Source of the DNA: Methylobacterium sp. Leaf123
GTDB taxonomy: Bacteria > Pseudomonadota > Alphaproteobacteria > Rhizobiales > Beijerinckiaceae
Length of the DNA: 64,000 bases
Direction: 5' to 3'
Assembly (NCBI RefSeq): GCF_001423405.1
Contig: NZ_LMNS01000034.1
Coordinates: 62,526 to 126,525 of the forward strand
In this document: piece after piece, positions 34,006-42,372 of the stretch
Position numbering within the stretch: position 1 is the stretch's first letter
Layout: each line of letters begins with the position of its first letter
Position numbers and translations under genes: made by a program
The notes under the pieces: model-generated
Database searches by the model: none
Seen by the model: the letters and a program-made list of their open reading frames with translations, nothing else
What the model was told of the DNA's origin: nothing

Positions 34006-35211
34006 GTGACACGCACAACCCCGACCGGCGAGCCCGACCCCGTCCGGCTCGGCCTCCTCTACGCCGTGGTCTTCGTCGAGATCGGCATCGCCATGCCGTT
34101 CATGCCCGTCTGGCTCGGCGCGCTCGGCCTCGATGCCGGGCTGATCGGCCTGCTGCTCGCCCTGCCGATCGCCACCAAGGTCGTCGCGACGCGGCCGCTG
34201 ATGGGCTTGATCGATCGCGGCGTGCGCCCGCGCACCCTGCTTGTCGCCGGAAGCCTGACCCTGGCCGTGAGCTATGCCGTGATGCCGGCCGCCGCCGCGA
34301 TCGCCGCGGCCCTGCTCGGCCCGCTGATCGTCCTGAACGCCGTGGCGCAGGCTCCCTTGGTGCCGAGCATCGACTACCTCACGCTCGCCGCCGCCCGCCG
34401 CTCGAAGCGGATCGACTATGCCCGCATCCGCCTGTGCGGCTCGGTCGCCTTCCTCGCGGCAAACCTCGCGGGCGGCGCGCTGCTCGGCGTGCTGGGTGAT
34501 CGGGTGGCGGTGCCGCTGCTGCTCACCGGGCTCGCGCTCGTCGCGACCCTCGTCGCAGCCTCGGGTCAGGAGGTCGCGCCGCCCGTGGAGCCCGCTTCGA
34601 AGACGGGGGCCGCTCCGCCCCTGCCGCGGGTGCTGCGGCTCTCCATCGCCGCGGCGGCACTGATCCAGGCAAGCCACGCGGCGATCTACGCCTTCGGCAG
34701 CCTCGATTGGGCCCGCCACGGCGTCTCGCCGCCCTGGATCGGCGCGCTCTGGGCGGTCGGCGTCGCGGCCGAGATCGCGCTGTTTGCCGTCGTCGGCCGC
34801 TTTCCCGCGCGCTGGCGCAGCCCGTTCCGGCTGCTTAGCCTTGGGGCAGGCGCGGCTCTGCTACGAGCGCTCGGCCTCAGCCTCGCGGACGGCGACCTCG
34901 CCCTGCTCCTGCCGCTTCAGATGCTGCACGGCCTCACCTTTGGTGCGACCCATCTCGGTATCATGGCGGCGGTGTCCGGTTTCGCGCCGGACGGCGCCCG
35001 CGGCCGGGCGCAGGGGACGGTCGGCGCCTCGACCGCGCTGGTCTCGGCGCTGGCGACACTGGCCTGCGGCGCGGTCTACCGCTCGTTCGGCGGACCTTCG
35101 ACCTTCCTGATGATGGCGCCGCTGGCGCTCGCCGGCCTCGTCCTCGTCGCGCTGGCGCAACGCATCCATGATCCCCGCGGATTTGGCGGCGGCTCCCCCC
35201 ATAAGGTATAG
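34006..35211 (+). CDS. MFS transporter (MFS_1-like / LacY-type)
   Basis: 401 residues from a GTG start. Twelve predicted helices; starts RLGLLYAVVFVEIGIAMPFMPVWL, with RIRLCGSVAFLAANL in the fourth-fifth helix region as in the HcaT/LacY-like branch. Substrate unknown. A hairpin pair (35233-35277) follows the stop. Confidence 0.87.
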   Translation: MTRTTPTGEPDPVRLGLLYAVVFVEIGIAMPFMPVWLGALGLDAGLIGLLLALPIATKVVATRPLMGLIDRGVRPRTLLVAGSLTLAVSYAVMPAAAAIAAALLGPLIVLNAVAQAPLVPSIDYLTLAAARRSKRIDYARIRLCGSVAFLAANLAGGALLGVLGDRVAVPLLLTGLALVATLVAASGQEVAPPVEPASKTGAAPPLPRVLRLSIAAAALIQASHAAIYAFGSLDWARHGVSPPWIGALWAVGVAAEIALFAVVGRFPARWRSPFRLLSLGAGAALLRALGLSLADGDLALLLPLQMLHGLTFGATHLGIMAAVSGFAPDGARGRAQGTVGASTALVSALATLACGAVYRSFGGPSTFLMMAPLALAGLVLVALAQRIHDPRGFGGGSPHKV

Positions 35212-35232
35212 CCAGCCTCCGATCTCGGGATC

Positions 35233-35277
35233 CCAAAGGGATCATCCCTTTGGCGGGGTTTCGGGGCAGAGCCCCGA
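35233..35277 (+). terminator. Double hairpin downstream of the MFS gene
   Basis: CCAAAGGG/CCCTTTGG (35233-35253) followed by TCGGGGC/GCCCCGA (35261-35277). No T-tract; likely transcript-end structure or part of a dispersed repeat. Confidence 0.55.
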
Positions 35278-35347
35278 GAAGCGGCATCGAGCCCGAAGGT
35301 TCGGATTCGACGCTTCTTGGTAAGGAATTCGTTTCAAGATCCCGAGA

Positions 35348-35393
35348 GCATCATCCCGAAAGGTGGCCTCCGGCTTTCGGAAAAAGATGATGC
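35348..35393. repeat. GTGGCC-loop hairpin, copy before mlaE
   Basis: GCATCAT (35348-35354) / ATGATGC (35387-35393) outer stem, CCGAAAG / CTTTCGG inner stem, loop GTGGCC. Nearly identical to 36579-36624. The 3' arm contains the ATG-ATG proposed as the mlaE start. Confidence 0.9.
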
Positions 35394-36577
35394 AAAACAA
35401 TAGGCTGGAGCGGAAGCGGGAGCGGCGCGTGCGGATCGCAGACGGCTCGGGCATCTCGGAAGCCGCGGGCGCCGACCTCGATGCGGGCGGCGGCCGCGTG
35501 ATCCTGCACGGGCGCTGGACGGCGGATCAGGGGCCGGCGGTGGAGAGCGCCTCGGCGCGCATCGCCGCCCAGGGCCGCACCCAGCCCGTTCTGGTGGATC
35601 TCAGCGGCCTAGCGCGCCTCGACACCCTCGGCGCCTGGGTCTTGGAGCGGACCCGCGCCGAGATCGAGGCGGCGGGCGGGCGGCTGGCCTATGCCGGGGC
35701 GCGGCCCGAGCACCGCATTCTTCTGGGCGAAATGGGCCTGCGCGACCCCGAGCCGGCGCCGCAGGATACCCGTAACCCAGCCCTGCGCTTCCTCGATGCC
35801 ACCGGTCAGCGCGTCGCCCGCGGCGGCAACGAGATCCTGTCCGGCATCGCCTTCCTCGGCGAGGTGGTGGCCGCGGGTGGCCGGGTCGCGCGCCGGCCGC
35901 GGACCTTCCGCATGGCCGCGCTCGTCAACCAGCTCGAACAGGTGGCGCTGCACGGCGTGCCGATCATCGTGCTGATCTCGTTCCTCGTCGGCGGCATCGT
36001 CGCGCAGCAGGGCATCTTCCAGCTCCAGCGCTTCGGCGCGCAGAGCTTCGTCGTGAATCTGATCGGCCTGCTGATCCTGCGCGAACTCGGGGTGTTGCTC
36101 ACCTCGATCATGGTGGCGGGCCGCTCCGGCTCTGCGTTCACCGCCGAGATCGGCTCGATGCGGATGCGCGAGGAGGTCGATGCCCTGCGGGTGATGGGGC
36201 TCGACCCAATCGAAATCCTGATCCTGCCGCGCGTTCTCGCACTCGTGATCGGCCTGCCGATCCTGGCCTTCCTCGGCTCACTCGCCGCGCTCGCGGGCGG
36301 CGGCCTCACCGCCGCGATCTATGGCGGCATGACCACCGATGCCTTCCTGGCGCGGCTCCAGGCGGCGGTGTCGTTCCACCATTTCGCGGTCGGGCTGATC
36401 AAGGCGCCGTTCATGGCGCTGACGATCGGCATCATCGCGACGATCGAGGGGTTCGCGGTCGAGGGCTCGGCGGAGTCGCTCGGGCGCCACGTCACCGCCT
36501 CAGTCGTCAAGTCAATCTTCATGGTGATCGTGCTGGATGGCCTGTTCGCGGTCTTCTTCGCCGCGATCGATTTCTAA
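35387..36577 (+). CDS. MlaE-family ABC permease with N-terminal STAS-like domain
   Basis: 396 residues if the tandem ATG at 35387 is used; a GTG near 35430 with GGGAG upstream is the alternative. Residues 20-110 form a STAS-like domain (VILHGRWTADQGP, PVLVDLSGLARLDTLGAW), standing in for a separate MlaB. Residues 150-395 are the MlaE permease (PIIVLISFLVGGIVAQQG, LGVLLTSIMVAGRSGSAFTAEIGSM). It moves phospholipid between membranes with MlaF and MlaD. First gene of the Mla-type operon. Confidence 0.9.
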   Translation: MMQNNRLERKRERRVRIADGSGISEAAGADLDAGGGRVILHGRWTADQGPAVESASARIAAQGRTQPVLVDLSGLARLDTLGAWVLERTRAEIEAAGGRLAYAGARPEHRILLGEMGLRDPEPAPQDTRNPALRFLDATGQRVARGGNEILSGIAFLGEVVAAGGRVARRPRTFRMAALVNQLEQVALHGVPIIVLISFLVGGIVAQQGIFQLQRFGAQSFVVNLIGLLILRELGVLLTSIMVAGRSGSAFTAEIGSMRMREEVDALRVMGLDPIEILILPRVLALVIGLPILAFLGSLAALAGGGLTAAIYGGMTTDAFLARLQAAVSFHHFAVGLIKAPFMALTIGIIATIEGFAVEGSAESLGRHVTASVVKSIFMVIVLDGLFAVFFAAIDF

Positions 36578-36578
36578 A

Positions 36579-36624
36579 GCATCATCCCGAAAGGTGGCCG
36601 CCGACTTTCGGAAAAAGATGATGC
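36579..36624. repeat. GTGGCC-loop hairpin, copy between mlaE and mlaF
   Basis: GCATCAT (36579-36585) / ATGATGC (36618-36624), inner CCGAAAG / CTTTCGG, loop GTGGCC. Starts one base after the mlaE stop, so it sits inside the operon mRNA. Confidence 0.9.
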
Positions 36625-36673
36625 GAAAACAAAAACCTAGAGCACGCGGCCAGACGACGTTCGGACGGACCCT

Positions 36674-37510
36674 TTGACCACCCCTCACCTTTTCCCGGCC
36701 GGGCCAGACGCCGCCCAGAGCGACGCGATTATTCGCGTGCGCGATCTCGTGGTCGGCTTCGGCCCGCGCATCGTGATGAAGGGGCTCGACCTCGACATCC
36801 GCCGCGGCGAGATCCTGGGATTCGTCGGTCCCTCGGGCCAGGGCAAGTCGGTGCTGACGCGCACCATCCTCGGGCTGGTGCCGAAACGCTCCGGCACGAT
36901 CGAGATCTTCGGCGAGAACGTGGACGGGCTCACGGTCGCCCGGCGGCGCCAATTGGAGCAGCGTTGGGGCGTGCTGTTCCAGCAGGGGGCGCTGTTCTCG
37001 GGCCTCACCGTCAAGCAGAACATCCAGATGCCGATGCGCGAGCATCTCAAGCTGTCCGAGCGGCTGCTCGACGAGTTCGCCCGCCTGAAGATCGAGATGG
37101 TCGGCCTCAAGCCGGATGCGGCCGACAAGTACCCCTCGGAACTCTCGGGCGGCATGATCAAGCGCGCGGCGCTCGCCCGCTCGCTGGCGCTGGACCCGGA
37201 AATCCTGTTCCTCGACGAGCCGACCTCGGGCCTCGACCCGATCGGCGCGGGCGAGTTCGACGACCTCGTCTCGACCCTGAAGAAGACGCTGGGGCTCACC
37301 GTCTTCATGGTGACGCACGATCTCGACAGCCTCTACACCGCCTGCGACCGCATCGCGGCGCTCGGCGACGGCCGGATCATCGCGCAGGGGACGATCGAGG
37401 AAATGCTGGCGAGCGACCATCCCTGGCTGCGCTCCTACTTCCACGGCAAGCGCGCCCGCGCCATCGCCACGCCGAACCAGTCGGCGCAGCCCGGTTACGC
37501 CCATGCGTAA
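36674..37510 (+). CDS. MlaF-type ABC ATPase
   Basis: 278 residues from a TTG start; in-frame GTGs from about 36738 are alternatives. Walker A GPSGQGKS (52-59), signature LSGGMIKRAALARSLA, Walker B ILFLDEPTSGLDP and VTHDLDSLYTACDRI. It energises the MlaE permease for phospholipid traffic. The short C-terminal helix with FHGKRARAI is as in MlaF. Confidence 0.93.
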   Translation: MTTPHLFPAGPDAAQSDAIIRVRDLVVGFGPRIVMKGLDLDIRRGEILGFVGPSGQGKSVLTRTILGLVPKRSGTIEIFGENVDGLTVARRRQLEQRWGVLFQQGALFSGLTVKQNIQMPMREHLKLSERLLDEFARLKIEMVGLKPDAADKYPSELSGGMIKRAALARSLALDPEILFLDEPTSGLDPIGAGEFDDLVSTLKKTLGLTVFMVTHDLDSLYTACDRIAALGDGRIIAQGTIEEMLASDHPWLRSYFHGKRARAIATPNQSAQPGYAHA

Positions 37511-37581
37511 AGCCCCGCTGATCGCCCCCGGTGCGGTTGCGCACCGCTTCGCCCCCTCGGATCGGGATTAGAGCTGAGCCG

Positions 37582-38664
37582 ATGGAGACTCGCGCAAACT
37601 ACGTCCTGATCGGCGCCTTCACCATCGGCGTCGTGCTGGCCGCCTTCGGCTTCGTGTTCTGGCTCCAGGGCGGCTCCCGGGGGCAGGCGACCCAGGCGCT
37701 CCGCATCGTGTTCTCCGGCTCGGTCGGCGGCCTCGCCAAGGGCTCGACCGTCTCGTTCAACGGCATCAAGGTCGGCGAGGCGCTCGATGTGCGCCTGCTG
37801 CCGCAGGACCCGCGCCGGGTCGTGGCGATCGTGCAGGTCGATCCCTCGACGCCCCTGCGCGCCGACACCCGCGCGCGGCTCGATTCCGCGATGCTGACCG
37901 GCGTCTCGCAGATCGCGCTTTCGGGCGGCAGCGCCGACGCGCCCGCCCTCACGCCGGGCTCGGGCGACAAGATGCCGACGATCTTCGCCGATTCGAGCGA
38001 CATCCAGGACATGATGGCGGCCGCCAAGCAGATCGCGCAGCGGGCCGACGACGTGCTCCAGCGCCTCGACAAGGTGGTGGCCGGCAACGAGGGCGTGATC
38101 AACCGCACGCTCGCCAACGTCGAGTCCTTCTCGAAGACGCTGGCCGAGGCCGGGCCCTCCATCGCCGGCCTCGTCAAGTCGGTCGACGGGCAGCGCCTCA
38201 ACCGGGTGATCGAGAACGCCGAGACCTTCTCGACCGCGCTGGCGAATTCGAGCGGGGACATCCAGGCCGGATTGCACGATGCCCGCAGCCTCGCCGCCAA
38301 GCTCAACGCCTCCGCCGACAAGATCGACGGCGTGCTCAAGGGGGCGGAGGGCTTCCTCGGCTCGGCCTCGGGCCAGCAGGGCGCGGGCACCTTCGCCGAG
38401 ATCCGAGAGGCGGCGATCTCCGTGCGCGATGCCGGCCGGGCCTTCCGGGCGCTGTCGGAGAACCTCGACAAGCGCACCGCCAACATCTCGACGAGCTTCA
38501 ACCGCCTGTCGGGCACGAGCCGGCGCGAGGTCGAAGCGCTGTCGAGCGACGGCCAGCGCACTCTCAACACCCTGAGCCGGGCGGCCCGCAGCCTGGAGCG
38601 CGACCCGTCACAGGTGATTTTCGGCGGCAAGCCATCGTTGCCGGAATACAACGGTGGCCGCTGA
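37582..38664 (+). CDS. MlaD-type MCE-domain protein
   Basis: 360 residues from ATG 37582. N-terminal anchor (7-28, YVLIGAFTIGVVLAAFGFVFWL), MCE domain about 38-120 (VFSGSVGGLAKGSTVSFNGIKVGE, LTGVSQIALSGG), then a long helical region (150-340) with heptad-like repeats (AQRADDVLQRLDKVV, ESFSKTLAEAG). Binds lipid in the periplasm as a hexamer. The tail is far longer than in E. coli MlaD, as in other alphaproteobacteria. Confidence 0.92.
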   Translation: METRANYVLIGAFTIGVVLAAFGFVFWLQGGSRGQATQALRIVFSGSVGGLAKGSTVSFNGIKVGEALDVRLLPQDPRRVVAIVQVDPSTPLRADTRARLDSAMLTGVSQIALSGGSADAPALTPGSGDKMPTIFADSSDIQDMMAAAKQIAQRADDVLQRLDKVVAGNEGVINRTLANVESFSKTLAEAGPSIAGLVKSVDGQRLNRVIENAETFSTALANSSGDIQAGLHDARSLAAKLNASADKIDGVLKGAEGFLGSASGQQGAGTFAEIREAAISVRDAGRAFRALSENLDKRTANISTSFNRLSGTSRREVEALSSDGQRTLNTLSRAARSLERDPSQVIFGGKPSLPEYNGGR

Positions 38665-38784
38665 GCCGTTCGGTTTCCGGATGATGTGTCGGCACGCACG
38701 GCGTAGCTTGAGCGTTTGCGTATGCTCCCGCGTGCTAGAGGGGGTCTCAGTCTCCCCGACAGCGAACGGACGGTGCCCGAGCGT

Positions 38785-39408
38785 ATGACGCGTCTTCCTC
38801 TCTCGCCTGCTCTTCCCGGTCGCCCCCTGCCCGGCCGCATCCTGAGGGCGGGCGCCCTTCTCGCGCCGCTCGCGCTCCTCGGCGGCTGCGGTGGCGGCAC
38901 GCCGCTCACCTTCGATCTCGCCGCCCTGCCGGGTCAGGCGCGGGCGGGCGGCGCGGCGCGTTCGATCGTCGTGTCCGAGCCCGTCGGCCTTCAGCCGATG
39001 GAGGCCGACCGCATCATCGTGCGCGAGCCCGGCGGCTCCCTCTCCTTCCTCGGCGGCGGCCAGTGGGCCGACCGCCTGCCGCGCCTGATCCAGACGCGGG
39101 TGATCCAGAGCCTGGAGAATACCGGCCGCCTGCGCTCGGTCTCGCGGCCCAGCGACAAGGTGCCGTCGGACTACCAGCTCGTCAGCGAGATCCGCGAGTT
39201 CGACGTCAATTCCGGCACCGGCGAAGCGGTGGTGGACCTTTCGGCCAAGCTGATAGCCGAGGGAACCGGGCGGGTCGTCAATGCCCGCGTCTTCACCGCC
39301 CGCGTGCCGGTGAAGAAGGTCGATCCGCAGAGCGCCGCCGCGGGCCTCGATGCGGCTTTGGGCCAGGTTCTCGCCGACCTCGTGCGGTGGGTGAACACCG
39401 CGCGCTAG
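38785..39408 (+). CDS. ABC-type transport auxiliary lipoprotein (PqiC/DUF330-like)
   Basis: 207 residues from ATG 38785. Lipobox LLGGC puts the lipidated cysteine at 35. The body (TFDLAALPG, SIVVSEPVGLQPMEADRIIVREPGG, WADRLPRLIQTRVIQSLENTG, DYQLVSEIREFDV) fits the auxiliary lipoproteins that accompany MCE systems. Fourth gene of the mlaE-mlaF-mlaD run; likely provides the outer-membrane end of the lipid path. Confidence 0.85.
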   Translation: MTRLPLSPALPGRPLPGRILRAGALLAPLALLGGCGGGTPLTFDLAALPGQARAGGAARSIVVSEPVGLQPMEADRIIVREPGGSLSFLGGGQWADRLPRLIQTRVIQSLENTGRLRSVSRPSDKVPSDYQLVSEIREFDVNSGTGEAVVDLSAKLIAEGTGRVVNARVFTARVPVKKVDPQSAAAGLDAALGQVLADLVRWVNTAR

Positions 39409-39468
39409 GGCCGCGGCCACCCTTTACCCGAACGACCGAGCCCGCCCGGTTCCCGGCGGGCCCGGCGC

Positions 39469-40287
39469 TCACGCTTCCAGCGCGGCGAGCGCGGGACCGC
39501 GCAGCGACAGCGGCACGGCGATCAACTCGCCGTGGCGCGGCTCCGGGCGGTTGTAGACCGCCGGCCGGCCCTGAAGATCGCAGACCACGCCGCCCGCCTC
39601 GCGGACGATGAGGTCGGCACCGGCGAGATCCCAATCCCGCGCATCCCTCGAGACGAGGCCGAGGTCGATCCGGCCCTCGGCCACCCGCGCGAGCCGCAGC
39701 GCCAGCGAAGGCACCCGATCGACCACCGTGACCGAGGGGCGCGGCCCGCGCCGCGCCGCACCGTCGAGCAGGCGGTCTTGGAACGGCTTCGGGCCGGTGA
39801 TGCGCGCGCCCTCCAGCATGGCCTGCGGCGCAACGCGGATCGGTGCGCCGTTGAGGGTCGCGCCCTCGCCCGCCACCGCCTCGTAGAACTGCTCGGTCGC
39901 CGGCGCGAAGACGCCGCCGAGCACCGGCTCGCCGCGGGCCAGCAGGGCCACGGCGATCGACCAATCCGGATGCCCGGACAGGAAGGCGCGGGTGCCGTCG
40001 ATCGGATCGACGATCCAGACGAAGTCATGGCCGAGCCGCACCGGATCGTCGCTGGTCTCCTCCGAGAGCCAAGCGGCGCGCGGCTCGATCTGCGACAGGC
40101 GGATCTTGAGGAAGGTGTCCACGGCGACGTCCGCCTCCGTGACCGGCGAGCCGCCGGCCTTCGACCAGACCCGCGCGCTCGTCTGCTCCCCGTTACGGAA
40201 GAAGGGCAGCGCGAGCGCGGCGGCCTCCCGGATCGCGTCGTGCAGCACGGGCCGCAGCGCCGCGAGAGAGGATGTCGTTTGGGTCAT
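39469..40287 (-). CDS. Inositol monophosphatase-family phosphatase (CysQ-like)
   Basis: 272 residues. Mg-binding signature WIVDPIDGTRAFLSG (about 91-105), SEETSDD upstream and DWDLAGADLIVREAGG near 218-233. The family includes 3'(2'),5'-bisphosphate nucleotidase (CysQ), histidinol-phosphatase and myo-inositol-1-phosphatase; sequence alone does not settle which, and no pathway gene adjoins. Confidence 0.85.
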   Translation of the reverse strand: MTQTTSSLAALRPVLHDAIREAAALALPFFRNGEQTSARVWSKAGGSPVTEADVAVDTFLKIRLSQIEPRAAWLSEETSDDPVRLGHDFVWIVDPIDGTRAFLSGHPDWSIAVALLARGEPVLGGVFAPATEQFYEAVAGEGATLNGAPIRVAPQAMLEGARITGPKPFQDRLLDGAARRGPRPSVTVVDRVPSLALRLARVAEGRIDLGLVSRDARDWDLAGADLIVREAGGVVCDLQGRPAVYNRPEPRHGELIAVPLSLRGPALAALEA

Positions 40288-40652
40288 GGATCCGGTCGGA
40301 GCCGTTCGTACAAAGCCGGCTTCATGCCGTTTGAACGGCGCAGGCGCCCTTTCGTTCTAGAGCATCGGCGGAAAAAGTGGCCATCGGATTTCGGAACGCA
40401 GTGATGCAGGGCCGGCCGCCTCGGCCGCGCCCCGGCTCGGCCGCACCGCCGAGCCGGCGCCGGAGCGTCCGCACGGTTACCGACATTTGCACCAATCCCG
40501 GCAAGGGTTCGTTGAGCATCCGGCAGACTTCGGCTCGATCCACGAACGCTTAACGCTCACTCTTAAGGCGCCTTGGGGGAGACGACCGGCACTGTGCTTG
40601 TCAGATCAGCGCGTCCGACAGAGACCGCGGCGAGGGATAGGGCGTCGAACCG
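40288..40652. other. Gene-free stretch with a degenerate GTGGCC hairpin
   Basis: About 365 bases between divergent genes. Apart from the repeat at 40362-40407 it holds two TTAA boxes (40550-40553, 40563-40566) nine bases apart. No other structure supported. Confidence 0.4.
40362..40407. repeat. GTGGCC-loop hairpin, degenerate copy
   Basis: GCATC (40362-40366) / GATGC (40403-40407) outer stem, AAGTGGCCATCGG loop region as in the copy at 31997, and an inner CGGAAA/TTTCGG stem with one mismatch. Confidence 0.65.
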
Positions 40653-41153
40653 ATGATGACTTTCGAGACCGTGAATCTGAACTGTCGGCCCGGCGTCGAG
40701 ACCGAGACGCGCGCGCTCCGCATCGAGGCGCAGGCGACGCCGCTGCCGGTTCTCGGGGTGACCCGTGGCGTCACACCCGTCGGCGTGGCGCTGGCCTTTG
40801 CCGACGATGCGGCCGATGCTTGCGGCGAGGACCGCTTCTCCCTGCTTCTCATCGACGGCGAGGGCGAGGTGACGATGCAGCTCGGGCCGTTCCCCGAGGA
40901 GGATGTCGTGGCGGTGTGGCGCGACATCTCGACCACGGGCGGTCTTGCCCGGATGCTGCTGCGCGAGGACGGCTCCATCGTCCCGGTCTCGCAGCAGCTC
41001 GGCCCGGTCGTGCTCGGCAAGGGCCGCCAGCGCCGCCGTCACGCCGCGCTCAGCGGACGCCGCCCGCGCTTCCTCGTGCGGCGCAAGCCCGCCCGCCTCC
41101 CGGCCCGGCCCTGCATCCACCGGGGCGAGAGCGAGATTATCTCGCGCGGCTGA
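40653..41153 (+). CDS. Hypothetical protein, DUF6101-like
   Basis: 166 residues from ATG 40653. The centre (RFSLLLIDGEGEVTMQLGPFPEEDVVAVWRD) is a compact alpha/beta region. The C-terminal third is Arg-rich (GKGRQRRRHAALSGRRPRFLVRRK) and ends HRGESEIISRG. Layout and ending recall DUF6101, an alphaproteobacterial family of unknown function; I am not certain. The basic tail suggests nucleic-acid binding. Confidence 0.6.
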   Translation: MMTFETVNLNCRPGVETETRALRIEAQATPLPVLGVTRGVTPVGVALAFADDAADACGEDRFSLLLIDGEGEVTMQLGPFPEEDVVAVWRDISTTGGLARMLLREDGSIVPVSQQLGPVVLGKGRQRRRHAALSGRRPRFLVRRKPARLPARPCIHRGESEIISRG

Positions 41154-41167
41154 GACGGCGTCTCGCC

Positions 41168-41356
41168 TCAGCCGTTCTCGAGCGGCCTGTCCGACGAACG
41201 GTCGGCCGGAGCGCCGTCATAGCCCTCGAGCCATTCTATGCGCTCGGGCGAATTCACCGGATAGGGGCAGGCGTCGCGGGGACGCCCCTGGGCCCGGGCC
41301 CGGGCGCCCTCGGTGATCGGATCGTCGGGGGGTCGGTGCGGATCTGTCTTGCTCAT
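41168..41356 (-). CDS. Rmf/CrpP-fold small protein
   Basis: 62 residues from ATG 41356. The segment GARARAQGRPRDACPYPVNSPERIEWLEGYDG keeps the Rmf/CrpP pattern (glycine, basic run, CPY, then W-x-x-G). Rmf dimerises 70S ribosomes in stationary phase; related CrpP proteins have other roles. Which applies is unknown. Convergent with the gene at 40653, 14 bases apart. Confidence 0.65.
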   Translation of the reverse strand: MSKTDPHRPPDDPITEGARARAQGRPRDACPYPVNSPERIEWLEGYDGAPADRSSDRPLENG

Positions 41357-41400
41357 GACAGCGGATATGGCGCGGGACCGAGCCCTCGCCACGGTCGGGT

Positions 41401-42351
41401 TCAGTGCAGACCCTGCCACAGCGCGTCGGCGGCAAGCCCCGCGAACAGGATGAGGCCCGCATCGCGGTTCGAGCGGAACAATGCCAGGGCCCGCAGGCCG
41501 TCGCGCTCGGAGAGCTGCATCACCTGCCGGGCGAGATGGGCGGCGAACAGCCCGAGCCCGATCCAGCTCAAGAGGCCGGCCCCGGCGCCGACCAGCGCCG
41601 GCACGAACAGGGCGATGGTGCCGGCGTAACAGAGCCCCACCGCGAGTCGCAGGCGCGCCCCGAACAAACGGGCCGAGGAATGGATGCCGACGATCTCGTC
41701 ATCCTCGATGTCCTGCACCGCGTAGATCGTATCGTAGCCGACGATCCAGCAGATCGTGCCCGCATAGAGCCACAGGGCCGGCGGATCGAGGCGGCCGAAC
41801 ACGGCGACCCAGCCCATCAAGGCGCCCCAGCCGAAGGCGAGGCCAAGCACCGCCTGCGGCATCGGCATCACCCGCTTCATGAACGGGTAGATCGCCACCG
41901 GCGCCAGCGAGAGCATGCCGACGAGAATCGCAGTCGGGTTGAATTGCAGCAGCACCGCAAGGCCGACCAGCGCCTGCGCCACGAGGAAGGCGGCGGCCTG
42001 TTTCGTCGTCACCTGTCCCGAGGGCAGCGGGCGCGAGCGGGTGCGCTCGACCTGCGCGTCGAGCTTCCGGTCGGCGATGTCGTTATAAGTCGAGCCGGCC
42101 CCACGCATCGCCACCGCGCCGATCAGGAACAGCACGAGATGGCCGGGATGCGGGCCGGGATTCCCGGCGGCGGTCGAAGCGAGGGCCGCCGACCACCAGC
42201 ATGGCAGCAGCAGCAGCCACCAGCCGATCGGCCGCTCGATCCGGGCGAGCCGCAGATAGGGCCGCGCCCCGGCCGGCGCGAGCCGGTCGGCCCAATGGCC
42301 GGCGACCGCGTCGGCGACGCGGCCGGAGCCGGGCTCGAACGGAGAGGGCAA
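41401..42351 (-). CDS. ubiA: 4-hydroxybenzoate polyprenyltransferase
   Basis: 316 residues. Membrane enzyme that attaches the polyprenyl tail to 4-hydroxybenzoate in ubiquinone synthesis. First aspartate motif NDIADRKLDAQVERTRSRPLPSG, second QDIEDDEIVGIHSSA, and about eight to nine helices. The frame opens with a TTG at 42351 (MPSPFEPGSG); no better ATG lies before the catalytic motif. Confidence 0.94.
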   Translation of the reverse strand: MPSPFEPGSGRVADAVAGHWADRLAPAGARPYLRLARIERPIGWWLLLLPCWWSAALASTAAGNPGPHPGHLVLFLIGAVAMRGAGSTYNDIADRKLDAQVERTRSRPLPSGQVTTKQAAAFLVAQALVGLAVLLQFNPTAILVGMLSLAPVAIYPFMKRVMPMPQAVLGLAFGWGALMGWVAVFGRLDPPALWLYAGTICWIVGYDTIYAVQDIEDDEIVGIHSSARLFGARLRLAVGLCYAGTIALFVPALVGAGAGLLSWIGLGLFAAHLARQVMQLSERDGLRALALFRSNRDAGLILFAGLAADALWQGLH

Positions 42352-42372
42352 CGGTGACGGGGCGCTGAGGAC

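Noticed and set aside
40550..40566. CtrA binding site (TTAA-N7-TTAA)
   Set aside because: The two TTAA boxes are nine bases apart, not seven, and the flanks do not match.
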